A stretch of 64,000 nucleotides of DNA from UBA4782 sp034430215 (GCA_034430215.1 DAOUFE010000044.1:37077-101076); one strand, 5' to 3'. Positions 36,388 to 45,022 are shown, numbered from the stretch's first letter. Numbers and translations: made by a program. Notes: generated from the sequence alone by a model not told the origin.

Positions 36388-39183
36388 ATGACCAAAAATA
36401 ATATAAGTGCTTTAAAGAACGAGAAGGAAGTTACTGTTTCCTGGCATGCGCTAAAAATTGAGGATGTTCTAAAGACCCTGGTGACAACTATTTATGAGGG
36501 ACTTACCTCTGTTGAAGCAAAGGATCGTCTTGATAAGTTTGGATTGAACCAGTTAGTAGAAGCCCCACGTCCCTCTTTCATAATGATGGTTTTGGATCAA
36601 CTAAAAAGCTTTGTAGTTCTCTTGTTAATTGGTGCTTCGATCGTTTCTGCCATTCTTGGAGAATGGGTGGATGCTTCAGCGATTATTGCCATCGTGATCC
36701 TTAATACGGTGCTTGGCGTCATCCAGGAGAGTAAAGCGGAACAAGCGCTGGCTGCGCTGAAAAAACTGGCAGCACCTGAGGCTCTTGTTTTGAGAGATGG
36801 GCACAAAAAAACCGTTCCTGCCAGTGAGCTTGTGCCGGGAGATGTGGTGTTTCTTGAAGCGGGTAACTTTATCCCGGCGGATGTACGTCTGGTGGAAGCG
36901 GTAAATTTGCGCATAGATGAAGCGGCTTTAACGGGCGAATCCGTGCCGGTGCAAAAGAATATGGCAGATGTGATCGCCGCTGATTCTCCCATTGGTGATA
37001 GAAAAAATACCGCATTCATGGGAACAACGGTAACCTACGGTCGTGGTAAGGGTATTGTTGTCAGTACAGGGATGCATACCCAATTGGGTTTGATTGCAAC
37101 GATGCTGCAATCGGTTGAGACTGAAGAAACTCCACTGCAAAAGAAACTGGAACAGCTTGGGAAAACCCTGGGTTGGGCTTGTCTGGCAATCTGTGCGATC
37201 GTTTTTGCTGTTGGATGGATTCGCGGAGGACAGCCACTCGAAATGTTCATGGTGGCAGTGAGCCTGGCTATTGCTGCAGTGCCTGAAGGATTGCCCGCAA
37301 TTGTGACCATCAGCCTGGCATTGGGCATGCGTGAAATGGTGCGCAGACATGCTTTGATCCGTCACCTTGCATCTGTAGAAACCCTCGGCTCAGCTACGGT
37401 GATTTGCTCGGATAAAACAGGCACACTCACACAAAATGAGATGACCGTAACTCGTATTTGGACTGATCATCAATTCTTTGATGTATCTGGTACAGGTTAC
37501 CAGCCTGAAGGAGATTTTCTGATCGATGGAAAGAAAATCGATCCACGCGATTATCAGGGTATGCTGACTTCACTGTGGATCGGTGCCATCAATAACGATG
37601 CCGAACTCGAATATGATCATGAAGGGCATTTTCTCCGCATGGTTGGCGATCCCACAGAAGGGTCGATCCTGGTGGCAGCTGCCAAAGCGGGGGCTATCCC
37701 CCATGTGATTAATAGTGCATATCCCCGAGATGGAGAGATCCCCTTTGACAGCACTCGTAAACGAATGGTTACAGTGCACAAGGTTTTCAAGCCCTGTTAT
37801 GAAGATATTTCTTTATTCAAAGATTCATCACCAAAAAGTCAATATGTGATTGCAATCAAAGGTGCGCCTGATGTTGTTCTAAATTTATGTACAGCATATC
37901 ATCCGATGGATGATTCAGCGCCAAAACCATTGACTCCTGAAGTCAGGCAAGAAATCCTTTCAGCGAACGATAATATGACGAATCAGGCATTAAGGGTTCT
38001 GGGTCTGGCGTATAAACTTGTGAGTAGCAAGCCTGCCAGTTATACCGAAAAAGAACTGGAAGAGAACCTGGTATTCGCCGGGCTTGTTGGAATGATTGAC
38101 CCTGCACGACCAGAAGTTACACCTGCCCTACAGGAAGCAAGAGAAGCTGGGATACGGACTATCATGATAACGGGGGATTATCCCAATACTGCCTGTGCCA
38201 TTGCAGAAAAGATCACACTGGTTGAACCGGGCAATTCTGCAATTTCTGGAAAACAGTTGGATGAAATGTCTGATGCCCAACTGAAAGAAGCAGTTACCAC
38301 AACCAATGTCTTTGCTCGTGTTTCACCGGAACATAAGATGAGGATCGTAAAAGCGCTCCAGGCTAACAATCAAGTTGTGGCGATGACCGGTGATGGGGTG
38401 AATGACGCTCCAGCGATCAAACTGGCTGATATTGGTGTTGCCATGGGCATCACTGGCACCGATGTGGCAAAAGAAACTGCTGACATGGTGCTAACAGATG
38501 ATAATTATGCCAGTATCGTCTCGGCAGTAGAGCAAGGCAGGATAATCTACAGTAACATTCGAAAATTTGTCTACTACCTGATCTCATGTAACATGGCTGA
38601 AATATTTGTGATCTTTTTGCCCACCATATTGGGTAAAGGATCACCTTTACAGGCAATACAACTGCTATGGTTGAATCTGGTCACGGATGGCGCTCCAGCG
38701 CTGGCTCTTGGAACTGAGAAGGGTGATCCAGACATCATGCAGCAAAAACCCCGCCCGTTCAATGAGCCCATTATCAATAAGCACATGCAGATAGGTGTCG
38801 CAATTCAAGCGATCTTTATAACAACTGCAACTTTATTAGCATACTTTATTGGATTGGCTCACAATGAAGTCTATGCTCAGACGATGGCATTCATCACTCT
38901 ATCGGTTTCAGAGCTTTTACGAGCGTATACAGCACGCTCAGAATATTTCCCTCTGTTAAAAATCGGTGTTTTTAAGAACAAGTTTATGAATTATGCGGTG
39001 GGTTCATCACTAATCTTGATCTTACTAGTTTTGTATGTACCATTCTTGAATACGATCTTCAAAACTGTTCCCCTGGGATTTACAGAATGGGAAAAGATCC
39101 TGCCACTGATCCTGCTACCATCCATCGCTGCTGAGGTTACCAAGGCGTTTTTACGGAAAAGGAATGAAAAGTCCAAGAAATAA
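36388..39183 (+). CDS. P-type Ca2+-transporting ATPase-like cation pump
   Basis: 931 residues from the ATG at 36388 (AAAGGA upstream). An N-terminal cation-ATPase domain (VSWHALKIEDVLKTLVTTIYEGLTSVEAKDRL) precedes the actuator motif TGES, the PEGL ion-site helix (AIAAVPEGLPAIVTISLALG), the phosphorylation motif DKTGTLT, the KGAPD nucleotide-binding motif and TGDGVNDAPA. The C-terminal helices with NLVTDGAPALALG are the SERCA/PMR1 type. It exports divalent cations such as Ca2+ or Mn2+ at the cost of ATP. It lies inside the amino-acid gene cluster but without the shared operator. Confidence 0.93.
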   Translation: MTKNNISALKNEKEVTVSWHALKIEDVLKTLVTTIYEGLTSVEAKDRLDKFGLNQLVEAPRPSFIMMVLDQLKSFVVLLLIGASIVSAILGEWVDASAIIAIVILNTVLGVIQESKAEQALAALKKLAAPEALVLRDGHKKTVPASELVPGDVVFLEAGNFIPADVRLVEAVNLRIDEAALTGESVPVQKNMADVIAADSPIGDRKNTAFMGTTVTYGRGKGIVVSTGMHTQLGLIATMLQSVETEETPLQKKLEQLGKTLGWACLAICAIVFAVGWIRGGQPLEMFMVAVSLAIAAVPEGLPAIVTISLALGMREMVRRHALIRHLASVETLGSATVICSDKTGTLTQNEMTVTRIWTDHQFFDVSGTGYQPEGDFLIDGKKIDPRDYQGMLTSLWIGAINNDAELEYDHEGHFLRMVGDPTEGSILVAAAKAGAIPHVINSAYPRDGEIPFDSTRKRMVTVHKVFKPCYEDISLFKDSSPKSQYVIAIKGAPDVVLNLCTAYHPMDDSAPKPLTPEVRQEILSANDNMTNQALRVLGLAYKLVSSKPASYTEKELEENLVFAGLVGMIDPARPEVTPALQEAREAGIRTIMITGDYPNTACAIAEKITLVEPGNSAISGKQLDEMSDAQLKEAVTTTNVFARVSPEHKMRIVKALQANNQVVAMTGDGVNDAPAIKLADIGVAMGITGTDVAKETADMVLTDDNYASIVSAVEQGRIIYSNIRKFVYYLISCNMAEIFVIFLPTILGKGSPLQAIQLLWLNLVTDGAPALALGTEKGDPDIMQQKPRPFNEPIINKHMQIGVAIQAIFITTATLLAYFIGLAHNEVYAQTMAFITLSVSELLRAYTARSEYFPLLKIGVFKNKFMNYAVGSSLILILLVLYVPFLNTIFKTVPLGFTEWEKILPLILLPSIAAEVTKAFLRKRNEKSKK

Positions 39184-39205
39184 TTAAAGTCAATAGGGAA
39201 TCATA

Positions 39206-39233
39206 TTGACAATATCTAAAACCACGCTACAAT
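39206..39233 (+). promoter_or_regulatory. Promoter of the PLP/B12 operon
   Basis: A -35 TTGACA (39206-39211), 16-base spacer and -10 TACAAT (39228-39233). Operator copy C starts 6 bases after the -10, covering the expected start of transcription. Confidence 0.72.
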
Positions 39234-39239
39234 GATATA

Positions 39240-39263
39240 TGATATATGTTATAAGATATACAA
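39240..39263. promoter_or_regulatory. Operator copy C of the GntR regulon (inverted)
   Basis: Read on the minus strand it is TTGTATAT, then CTTATAAC, then ATATATCA. This matches copy A at 20 of 24 positions, including the whole 11-base core TATAACATATA. It lies 29 bases before the PLP enzyme start. Confidence 0.78.
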
Positions 39264-39292
39264 ATTAGGAATCTCGAAAAGGAGTTGAGCAT

Positions 39293-40756
39293 ATGGCAAA
39301 TAAATTTGACTATAAGTATCAGGTTTATAAACACTTGCAAGCCAACCAGCCCGCCATTTACGCTGAAGTAAGAAAAATCGCTGAAGAGATTGGAATTACT
39401 CCAGAGATGAAAGGCAACATTGGTTTAACCGGTGCAGTCTCAGGTTGCCATGGTCTGTTAAGCCGCGAAGTTGATAAAGCAATGACCGATGTGGCTAGAA
39501 AAGTGATCCCCTCAGCCGTATTTGATGAAAAAATCCGTGATCTTGTAAAATCCTATTATGGCGATGAATATGATGCAGCCCTGATCAGTACGTGTGAGGC
39601 TGGATTGGTTGTTTCGTATGATGCACTATTTGTTCCTCCAACCCTGGGGAAAGGGGATGATTACCGGGCTCGTTATCTTGCACCGTACGAGCGACACATG
39701 CATCATCAGGGCGCCTATGGAAAGCCATTCCCTCCACGTTACAAAGAGGTTGTTGCTGAACGTGGTGAAGCTGCAGGAGAATACGGCGTTCAAAATAAAC
39801 GTGCTTACAATGTTGATACGGTATTCGTGAAACCGGTTGGTGCAGAATATGATTGCCATGGGATCAAGTATTGCCCATGCCCAGATTTACTCCATGTGGA
39901 TGCGAAAGCGACCGTTAAAAAATTTGAGGAAATTGCTGCCCGGCATGAAGATACGTTCTGTGGTGTTGCCTCTCTCGCCTACGACACTCCTGGTTATGGG
40001 TATGGTGAGAAGCAGGATGGCGTTCCCGTACTACAAACAGGACTTGCCAAATTAGCTGCAAAATATGATGTTCCCTATATTATGGACAATGCCTGGGGTG
40101 TTCCTTTTATTGGCGCTGATATTCGCAAGATTGGCAGCGATATCATCCTGTACAGTATGGATAAGGCATCTGGAGCTCCCACCTGTGGATTGATCATTGG
40201 AAAAGAAGAACCGATGGTCGCCATTCGACGTTGCCTGGGTATCCATGGTGGTCGTTGGGGCACTCTTTCTTCTCATGGCAAGGCAGCTCATGTAGGATTT
40301 GATCCTGGAAAAGAAGCTCTTGCTGGTGCTTACGCTGCAATGAAAATTCTGAAAGAACATCCTGAAATCTCCCTTGCAGCTCTTGACGGACTATACAAGA
40401 TCTGTCTCGAGGAATTTGAACTCCTTCCAGCCTCTCTGAAAAAAGGTTGGACTATCACTAAATCAACAAATTCACTTGCTGTGGAAATGAACTATGGTGA
40501 TACCTGGCGCAATGGTGAATTTGGTATCCCAGTATTTTCAATGGAAGATATGTATGCCGGCAGCCATGTATTACAGAACTGCATGTCCCAAATGGGTTTG
40601 GTTCCAACCATTGCATACGATGGCAACATCTACATCTCCAATGGCATCGGTAATCTTGATGAAGATGGAAGGCTCATGGAACTTCCTACACGGCTTTCAG
40701 TAAAGGCAGCAATGAAATCAGTAGAAGTGATCAGCCGCTATGCGGGATTGATTTAG
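39293..40756 (+). CDS. PLP-dependent enzyme, fold type I, SelA/DgaE-like
   Basis: 487 residues with AAAAGGAG before the ATG. The core PLP pattern is visible: YDVPYIMDNAWGVPFIGADIRKIGSDIILYSMDKASGAPTCGLIIGKEE, where the Asp of DNAWG would pair with the pyridine nitrogen and the Lys of MDKASG would form the internal aldimine, an arrangement like selenocysteine-synthase and D-glucosaminate-lyase-type enzymes. A Cys-rich piece (DCHGIKYCPCPDLLHVDAK) lies before it. The family is not one I can name. It heads the operon behind operator copy C. A role as racemase, lyase or transferase acting on the amino substrate of the adjacent mutase-like protein is inference. Confidence 0.75.
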   Translation: MANKFDYKYQVYKHLQANQPAIYAEVRKIAEEIGITPEMKGNIGLTGAVSGCHGLLSREVDKAMTDVARKVIPSAVFDEKIRDLVKSYYGDEYDAALISTCEAGLVVSYDALFVPPTLGKGDDYRARYLAPYERHMHHQGAYGKPFPPRYKEVVAERGEAAGEYGVQNKRAYNVDTVFVKPVGAEYDCHGIKYCPCPDLLHVDAKATVKKFEEIAARHEDTFCGVASLAYDTPGYGYGEKQDGVPVLQTGLAKLAAKYDVPYIMDNAWGVPFIGADIRKIGSDIILYSMDKASGAPTCGLIIGKEEPMVAIRRCLGIHGGRWGTLSSHGKAAHVGFDPGKEALAGAYAAMKILKEHPEISLAALDGLYKICLEEFELLPASLKKGWTITKSTNSLAVEMNYGDTWRNGEFGIPVFSMEDMYAGSHVLQNCMSQMGLVPTIAYDGNIYISNGIGNLDEDGRLMELPTRLSVKAAMKSVEVISRYAGLI

Positions 40757-40794
40757 TTCCTTTACCGAGCAGGGAACGTTCTTTCTTCCCTCAC

Positions 40795-40868
40795 AAAAAG
40801 GGTAGGACTGAGTGATTGGATATTACCCCTGTCAATCCGATATCTCACAAAGTCTTACCCTTTTTCTT
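40795..40868 (+). terminator. Long hairpin with U-run between PLP and B12-operon genes
   Basis: AAAAAGGGTA plus GGACT (40795-40809) pairs over 15 positions with AGTCT plus TACCCTTTTT (40851-40865), one pair being G-U, and TCTTTA follows. The 41-base loop can form an inner stem (GATTG with CAATC). The next gene starts 40 bases later without an obvious promoter, so this is probably a partial terminator or attenuator setting the ratio of the PLP enzyme to the downstream proteins. Confidence 0.65.
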
Positions 40869-40904
40869 TAATGAGTAATGATCGGATTGGGAAAGGGTGG
40901 GAGT

Positions 40905-41141
40905 ATGACTAAAGCGATAGACCAGGTCGTTGACGCAATCGATATTGAAACCTTTTTATTTTGTAAATCTGAAGATGAAGCCAAGCAATTAGCGGAATCT
41001 CTTTGCATCGAATTGGGTCTTCCTCATGGGGATATTGTTTTCCTGGAGTTCAAAGCCTGGGGAGCTCGTGTGCGTCTCCGAAGCTATATTCATCATCCTG
41101 GAGATCATTATCGTTGGATGGAAAAGGCAGGTGAAGCATGA
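40905..41141 (+). CDS. 78-residue protein preceding the cobalamin enzyme
   Basis: The ATG at 40905 is chosen because GGGTGGGAG lies just upstream; an in-frame start at 40878 would add 9 residues. The protein is mixed alpha/beta (TKAIDQVVDAIDIETFLFCKSEDEAKQLAESLCIELGL, then a strand pair DIVFLEFKAWGARVRLRSYIHHPG). It is not the known OraS small subunit of ornithine aminomutase by sequence, but its size, position and 4-base overlap with the cobalamin gene suggest a small subunit or adaptor of that enzyme. No family recognised. Confidence 0.7.
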   Translation: MTKAIDQVVDAIDIETFLFCKSEDEAKQLAESLCIELGLPHGDIVFLEFKAWGARVRLRSYIHHPGDHYRWMEKAGEA

Positions 41142-42967
41142 AAACCGTATTGCTGGCACCATTGGATCCTGTCCATGATAATGCGATCAAATTGATCAAG
41201 CGAAAACTCGCTGAAGCTGGATACGATGCGGTATCCATGCCGCCTGGCACATCACCTGAGGAAGTAATCCAAAAAGCACTCGAGATAAAACCCTCTGTCA
41301 TCCTCGTCAGCCGCACACTTGGATATAAAGTCGCTGAGATCCTCAGTCAATTGGTTGATCTGGCAGACGCGGCAGGAATTCGAGATCATACCCGTATCGG
41401 GGTGGGGGGGATGGCAATCACTAAAGAAGCAGGAGCTGAATTGGGCTTTGATGGCTGCTTTGTTGGTGAATTGAAAATGAATGAACTCATCGATTTCATC
41501 GAAGATCGGGTTACCTCTGGTGAGGTACTGCGAAGTGGCGAATCGATTAGAAAGAAACCAGACATCACTGCACCTTATTCATATAAGTTCTATGATCCTG
41601 TCATTGAAGGATATCTGAATCAGATTGTAGAGCAGGTTTTGTTATGGGTTCAGAATAAGACCACCAAAGGGATTGAACGAGCCAAAATCAGGAGTGAAAT
41701 TCTGGAATGCGAAAATGAACTTGGTGAAGGAGGTGTCAGCTCAACAACTCGTGATGACCTCTTAAGAAGGTATGTTGCTGCCTGCGACCCTGAAATTCAG
41801 GCTTTCTATCAATCCAAACAACTTCCTACTGGGGTACGCTGGCTCGAAAAGACCGAGATAGACCGGGTGGCGAATTTGTTTGACACACCTCACGCTGAAT
41901 TTGTTGGACTCCGACATACCAATTCGAAGCCTTTGTTCTTCTCGCAATATGGAACAGGCTGCCCCATCATGGATATCTATCATATTAAAGTGGCAGAGGC
42001 CTGGGGAATTGACGGAGTGTTCCATTTTGACCCTTCCTGGAACGCCCAAAAAGAAGGTTTGCTTCAGGGATGCCTTACTCATGAACACGATGGAACGATC
42101 ATTACTCTGGAAAATCTAAAACTGATCCGGCATTACATGGAACCCTATACTCTTTGGAATGTCCGTGGTCATCGTGGACTCAATACACCCGAAACGCAAG
42201 TATTGGGGCATGCTGCAGGAGCAGATCTCTTCAAGATCAACATCCCATATGGTAGTACCGGTGGTGGGACAGATCCCAAGAGATTGATGGTGGATGGGAT
42301 ATATTCACTTATGCTGGCTGCTCAATTTGGCATCCCCTATGACATCCCTGGGAATGATGAATTAAGTGGTGTACCGCCACACAAAACTTTTGCTGGTCTG
42401 TTGATCATGATGGCGCTTGGTTTAAAGTTAGGTGCCCGCCCCATTCCAAAACCTCTCCTTTGCTATTCGCCGTATATGACAATTCATGGCAAAATGGATG
42501 ACAATATGATTGAGATGAACCTTGCGAAACTGGCTGTCTGGCGTGATATTGTCGATACTCCGATCTGGCCGGGAGAACCGGTAGGGTTTATGACACATAC
42601 CCCCGATCGTGTTCAATCGGCACTTCAAACCTCACTGCATGCCACGCTTGCTTCGACCATGGGAGTGGATGCTGTTACAATCGCTTCATCTGACGAAGCA
42701 TATTCCAAGGGTCCGATCTCAGTGCAGGCTCGTGTGGATACTTTACGGGCTGTAAAAGATCAACTTCGATTCCAGGGAAGCGTTAAGGCGTCTCTAACAT
42801 CGACTGCAGAAATACTCAAGGAAGAGATCCATGAGAAAATTACTGAGACACTTGCAGTAGTGGCTCAACGAGGTGATCTGACCGCTTCTATCTATGAAGG
42901 TTTATTGGGAAGCCAGGAAGATGGACTATACCCGGGTCGCGTGGGTAGCGGAACAGTCATTGAATAG
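41138..42967 (+). CDS. Cobalamin-domain and barrel protein, aminomutase-like
   Basis: 609 residues. The first 125 resemble a B12-binding Rossmann domain (MKTVLLAPLDPVHDNAIKLIKRKL, VILVSRTLGYK, RIGVGGMAIT, GFDGCFVGE), but the canonical DxHxxG is replaced by D10-P-V-H13. The rest looks like a TIM barrel with PLP/B12 mutase-like features (LFFSQYGTGCPIMDIYHIKVAEAWGIDG, GADLFKINIPYGSTGGGTDPKRLM, IPGNDELSGVPPHKTFAGLL). Its C-terminal AVKDQLRF...LAVVAQRGDLTASIYEGLLGSQEDG recalls lysine 5,6-aminomutase and ornithine 4,5-aminomutase large subunits, in reversed domain order relative to OraE. I infer an adenosylcobalamin-dependent mutase; substrate and cofactor binding are unproven. Confidence 0.65.
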   Translation: MKTVLLAPLDPVHDNAIKLIKRKLAEAGYDAVSMPPGTSPEEVIQKALEIKPSVILVSRTLGYKVAEILSQLVDLADAAGIRDHTRIGVGGMAITKEAGAELGFDGCFVGELKMNELIDFIEDRVTSGEVLRSGESIRKKPDITAPYSYKFYDPVIEGYLNQIVEQVLLWVQNKTTKGIERAKIRSEILECENELGEGGVSSTTRDDLLRRYVAACDPEIQAFYQSKQLPTGVRWLEKTEIDRVANLFDTPHAEFVGLRHTNSKPLFFSQYGTGCPIMDIYHIKVAEAWGIDGVFHFDPSWNAQKEGLLQGCLTHEHDGTIITLENLKLIRHYMEPYTLWNVRGHRGLNTPETQVLGHAAGADLFKINIPYGSTGGGTDPKRLMVDGIYSLMLAAQFGIPYDIPGNDELSGVPPHKTFAGLLIMMALGLKLGARPIPKPLLCYSPYMTIHGKMDDNMIEMNLAKLAVWRDIVDTPIWPGEPVGFMTHTPDRVQSALQTSLHATLASTMGVDAVTIASSDEAYSKGPISVQARVDTLRAVKDQLRFQGSVKASLTSTAEILKEEIHEKITETLAVVAQRGDLTASIYEGLLGSQEDGLYPGRVGSGTVIE

Positions 42968-42980
42968 TCGTTGAACAGTT

Positions 42981-44066
42981 ATGATTACTTTGGGATTTGT
43001 TGGTACCGCAAAAAACACTGGTAAAACTACCACTGCTCTGCATATGATGAGTCTGATTTATGCCAGCGGTTATAGAATAGCCCTGACCAGCATTGGCTAT
43101 GATGGTGAAAGTACAGACCATATTACCGGGTTGCCGAAACCCAGGTATTTTGTTGAACCGGGAACGGTTATTGCCACCGCAGAAGGTTGCCTGAATTATG
43201 GATCTGCTGGTTACTCTAAACCTCAACCAACAGGTATAAAGACCATCCTCGGTGAAATCATGATCGTTACGATTGTTTCACCTGGTAATGTGGTTCTGGC
43301 AGGTCCCAATCGTAAGATGGATGTTTCCCGATTAGTGAGCCAATTAGCAGAAAGGGAAATGCAAGTAACGTTTCTGGACGGAGCTCTCAATCGCCTGGCT
43401 GCCATGACAGAAGCGGATGGCTTGATCCTCTCGACTGGCGCTGCGTATGATCAGCGAATTCCTATTATTGCCCGCCATGCTCAAGCCCTTGAATCACTTT
43501 TTCACTTTCCAAAGTTTGAGAGTACACCCCTCTCTAATGATAACCATGTTCTCTGCGTCAACAAGAAAAATGAAAGATTTGAGCTGCCTTATAGCTCGAT
43601 ATTTGATGCCAACGCTGCTGAATTACTGGCAGGTTGGCTGTCAAATGAGGGTGATAGTTTATGCTACGTTCCCGGCACCTTTGCTCCCGCATTGTTTTAT
43701 GAAATGTGTCAAAACCTGGATGACCGATTGCAAGGGAAGCAGTTCGTTTTTCGCAATCCGTTGCACCTGCTTGCTACCGGTCAGCCGGAATTGTGGAAGG
43801 AAAGCTTTTCTTATATAGCGAGTAAAAACGCGCAGGTGTTTTATCAATCATTGAGTCATTTAAACTTTATGACGGTTAATCCATTCTATCCAAAATATCT
43901 GCAAAAAACTGCCAACTATATTGCTGAATATGTCGACAAAAAGGAATTGCTCTCCTCAGTCAAAGAAAGTGTAAAAGGCACCCTGGTTATAGATATTTTC
44001 CAACCACCCTATCCAGACCTGCTTGAGTTATGTAATCTCGATCATAAAAGGAAAGAAACCCTATGA
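42981..44066 (+). CDS. P-loop protein, putative mutase reactivase
   Basis: 361 residues. A clear Walker A motif lies at residues 8-16 (GTAKNTGKT), in a MobB/CbiA-like opening MITLGFVGTAKNTGKTTTALHMMSLIYASGYRIALTSIGYDGE. This resembles KamB, a reactivating-factor subunit of lysine 5,6-aminomutase, which also has such a P-loop. Reactivases use ATP to exchange damaged cobalamin in B12 mutases. It starts 13 bases after the cobalamin gene and overlaps the next gene by 4 bases. The KamC-like MutS-family partner is not present here, so this protein may act alone or be a nucleotide-dependent chaperone. Confidence 0.65.
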   Translation: MITLGFVGTAKNTGKTTTALHMMSLIYASGYRIALTSIGYDGESTDHITGLPKPRYFVEPGTVIATAEGCLNYGSAGYSKPQPTGIKTILGEIMIVTIVSPGNVVLAGPNRKMDVSRLVSQLAEREMQVTFLDGALNRLAAMTEADGLILSTGAAYDQRIPIIARHAQALESLFHFPKFESTPLSNDNHVLCVNKKNERFELPYSSIFDANAAELLAGWLSNEGDSLCYVPGTFAPALFYEMCQNLDDRLQGKQFVFRNPLHLLATGQPELWKESFSYIASKNAQVFYQSLSHLNFMTVNPFYPKYLQKTANYIAEYVDKKELLSSVKESVKGTLVIDIFQPPYPDLLELCNLDHKRKETL

Positions 44067-44521
44067 GTCCTGATCCGTATTCTGCCAAAAAACTTGATAC
44101 AAAGTATCCATGCGCACGTAAAAACAATGTTATCGGCAAATTGTGTGTCATTCTCGATGCACGGGCACAGAATCGAGCCCTTGAACTGGTTCAATACCCT
44201 TCCCGTGCGGTATTAAAAAATGAAATCCATGAACTTATCCTCACTTCGGAAAAGACTGCTGAACCAGGTGCAGTGGTTAATAATATTTCGTATTTGGGAT
44301 ATTTTGAAGTGTTGGATAGTGGTGTCATTTGGGTGGGAGATAAAGTTTTGATCGGTGACACTGAGATAGGTACACTTGCCGGGTATGATATGACCCACTT
44401 TCCGAACCATATGAATATTGTGATCAAGACAGACTCTGATCTTTTCACAGGAGAAGAAAAAGGTTTGGAATTAGGTCAGGTCATTACATTTATTTATCCT
44501 GGAAGACCAACAAAAAAATGA
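44063..44521 (+). CDS. Unrecognised 152-residue operon protein
   Basis: The start overlaps the P-loop gene by 4 bases (ATGA). The sequence is beta-rich (KLCVILDARAQNRALELVQYPSRAVLKNEIHELILTSEKTAEPGAVVNNISYLGYFEV, GDKVLIGDTEIGTLAGYDMTHFPNHMNIVIKTD) with conserved-looking Gly turns and a His-rich THFPNHMN piece. No signal peptide. It has the look of a small barrel or binding protein. Its fixed place in a tight operon with a B12-type enzyme suggests a subunit or accessory role, but I cannot name a family. Confidence 0.65.
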   Translation: MSPDPYSAKKLDTKYPCARKNNVIGKLCVILDARAQNRALELVQYPSRAVLKNEIHELILTSEKTAEPGAVVNNISYLGYFEVLDSGVIWVGDKVLIGDTEIGTLAGYDMTHFPNHMNIVIKTDSDLFTGEEKGLELGQVITFIYPGRPTKK

Positions 44522-44538
44522 GAAAATAAGGAGTAAAA

Positions 44539-44928
44539 ATGAGTAAACTTGAAAAAATGATCATCAAAACAGATAACGCACCTGCTGCCATCGGTCCCTA
44601 TTCTGCCGGAGTAGCAGCAGGCACGTTCATTTTCACTGCCGGGCAGATCGGGCTAGACCCGAAGAGTGGACAAATGGTGGAAGGTGGAGTGGAAGCAGAA
44701 GCAAGACGTGCATTGACCAACCTGAAAGGGATCCTGGAAGCTGCTGGTTCCAGTCTTGGGAATGTAGTTAAGACTACTGTGTTTCTCAAGGATATGGCTG
44801 ATTTTGTAAAAGTAAATGCGGTGTATGCCGAATTCTTTACAGAAAATCCTCCAGCCCGTTCAGCGGTTCAGGTGGCTGCTTTACCCAAAAATGCCCTGGT
44901 TGAGATTGAAGCGATAGCTATTCTTTAG
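44539..44928 (+). CDS. RidA-family reactive enamine/imine deaminase
   Basis: 129 residues, full length, with AAGGAG before the ATG. The Rid signature is clear: APAAIGPYSAGVAAGTFIFTAGQIGLDP, EAEARRALTNLKGILEAAGSSLGNVVKTTVFLKDMADF and PARSAVQVAALPKNALVEIEAIA. The arginine that binds the carboxylate (in PPARSAVQV) is present. RidA hydrolyses 2-aminoacrylate and similar enamines released by PLP enzymes, to 2-oxo acids and ammonia. As last gene of the operon it supports the idea that the pathway releases an enamine or imine. Confidence 0.95.
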   Translation: MSKLEKMIIKTDNAPAAIGPYSAGVAAGTFIFTAGQIGLDPKSGQMVEGGVEAEARRALTNLKGILEAAGSSLGNVVKTTVFLKDMADFVKVNAVYAEFFTENPPARSAVQVAALPKNALVEIEAIAIL

Positions 44929-45022
44929 AGAACAAAAGGAGAATTGACATTTAGAAATAATTGTTTTTGAGTGCTAATTTCTTTATTACAACAATCCACC
45001 AAAACTTACTTTTATAATCATC

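Noticed and set aside
36597..37019. Minus-strand open frames inside the P-type ATPase gene
   Set aside because: They are low-complexity, Ser/Ala/Thr-rich translations antisense to a gene with all catalytic motifs of a cation pump.
34400..39183. MFS and Ca2+-type ATPase as part of the GntR regulon
   Set aside because: Neither gene has the 24-bp operator, and a strong terminator separates them from the permease gene.
41138..42967. Assignment of the 609-residue protein as methionine synthase or glutamate mutase
   Set aside because: It lacks the DxHxxG motif and the characteristic barrel signatures of both; the neighbours fit an aminomutase-like system better.
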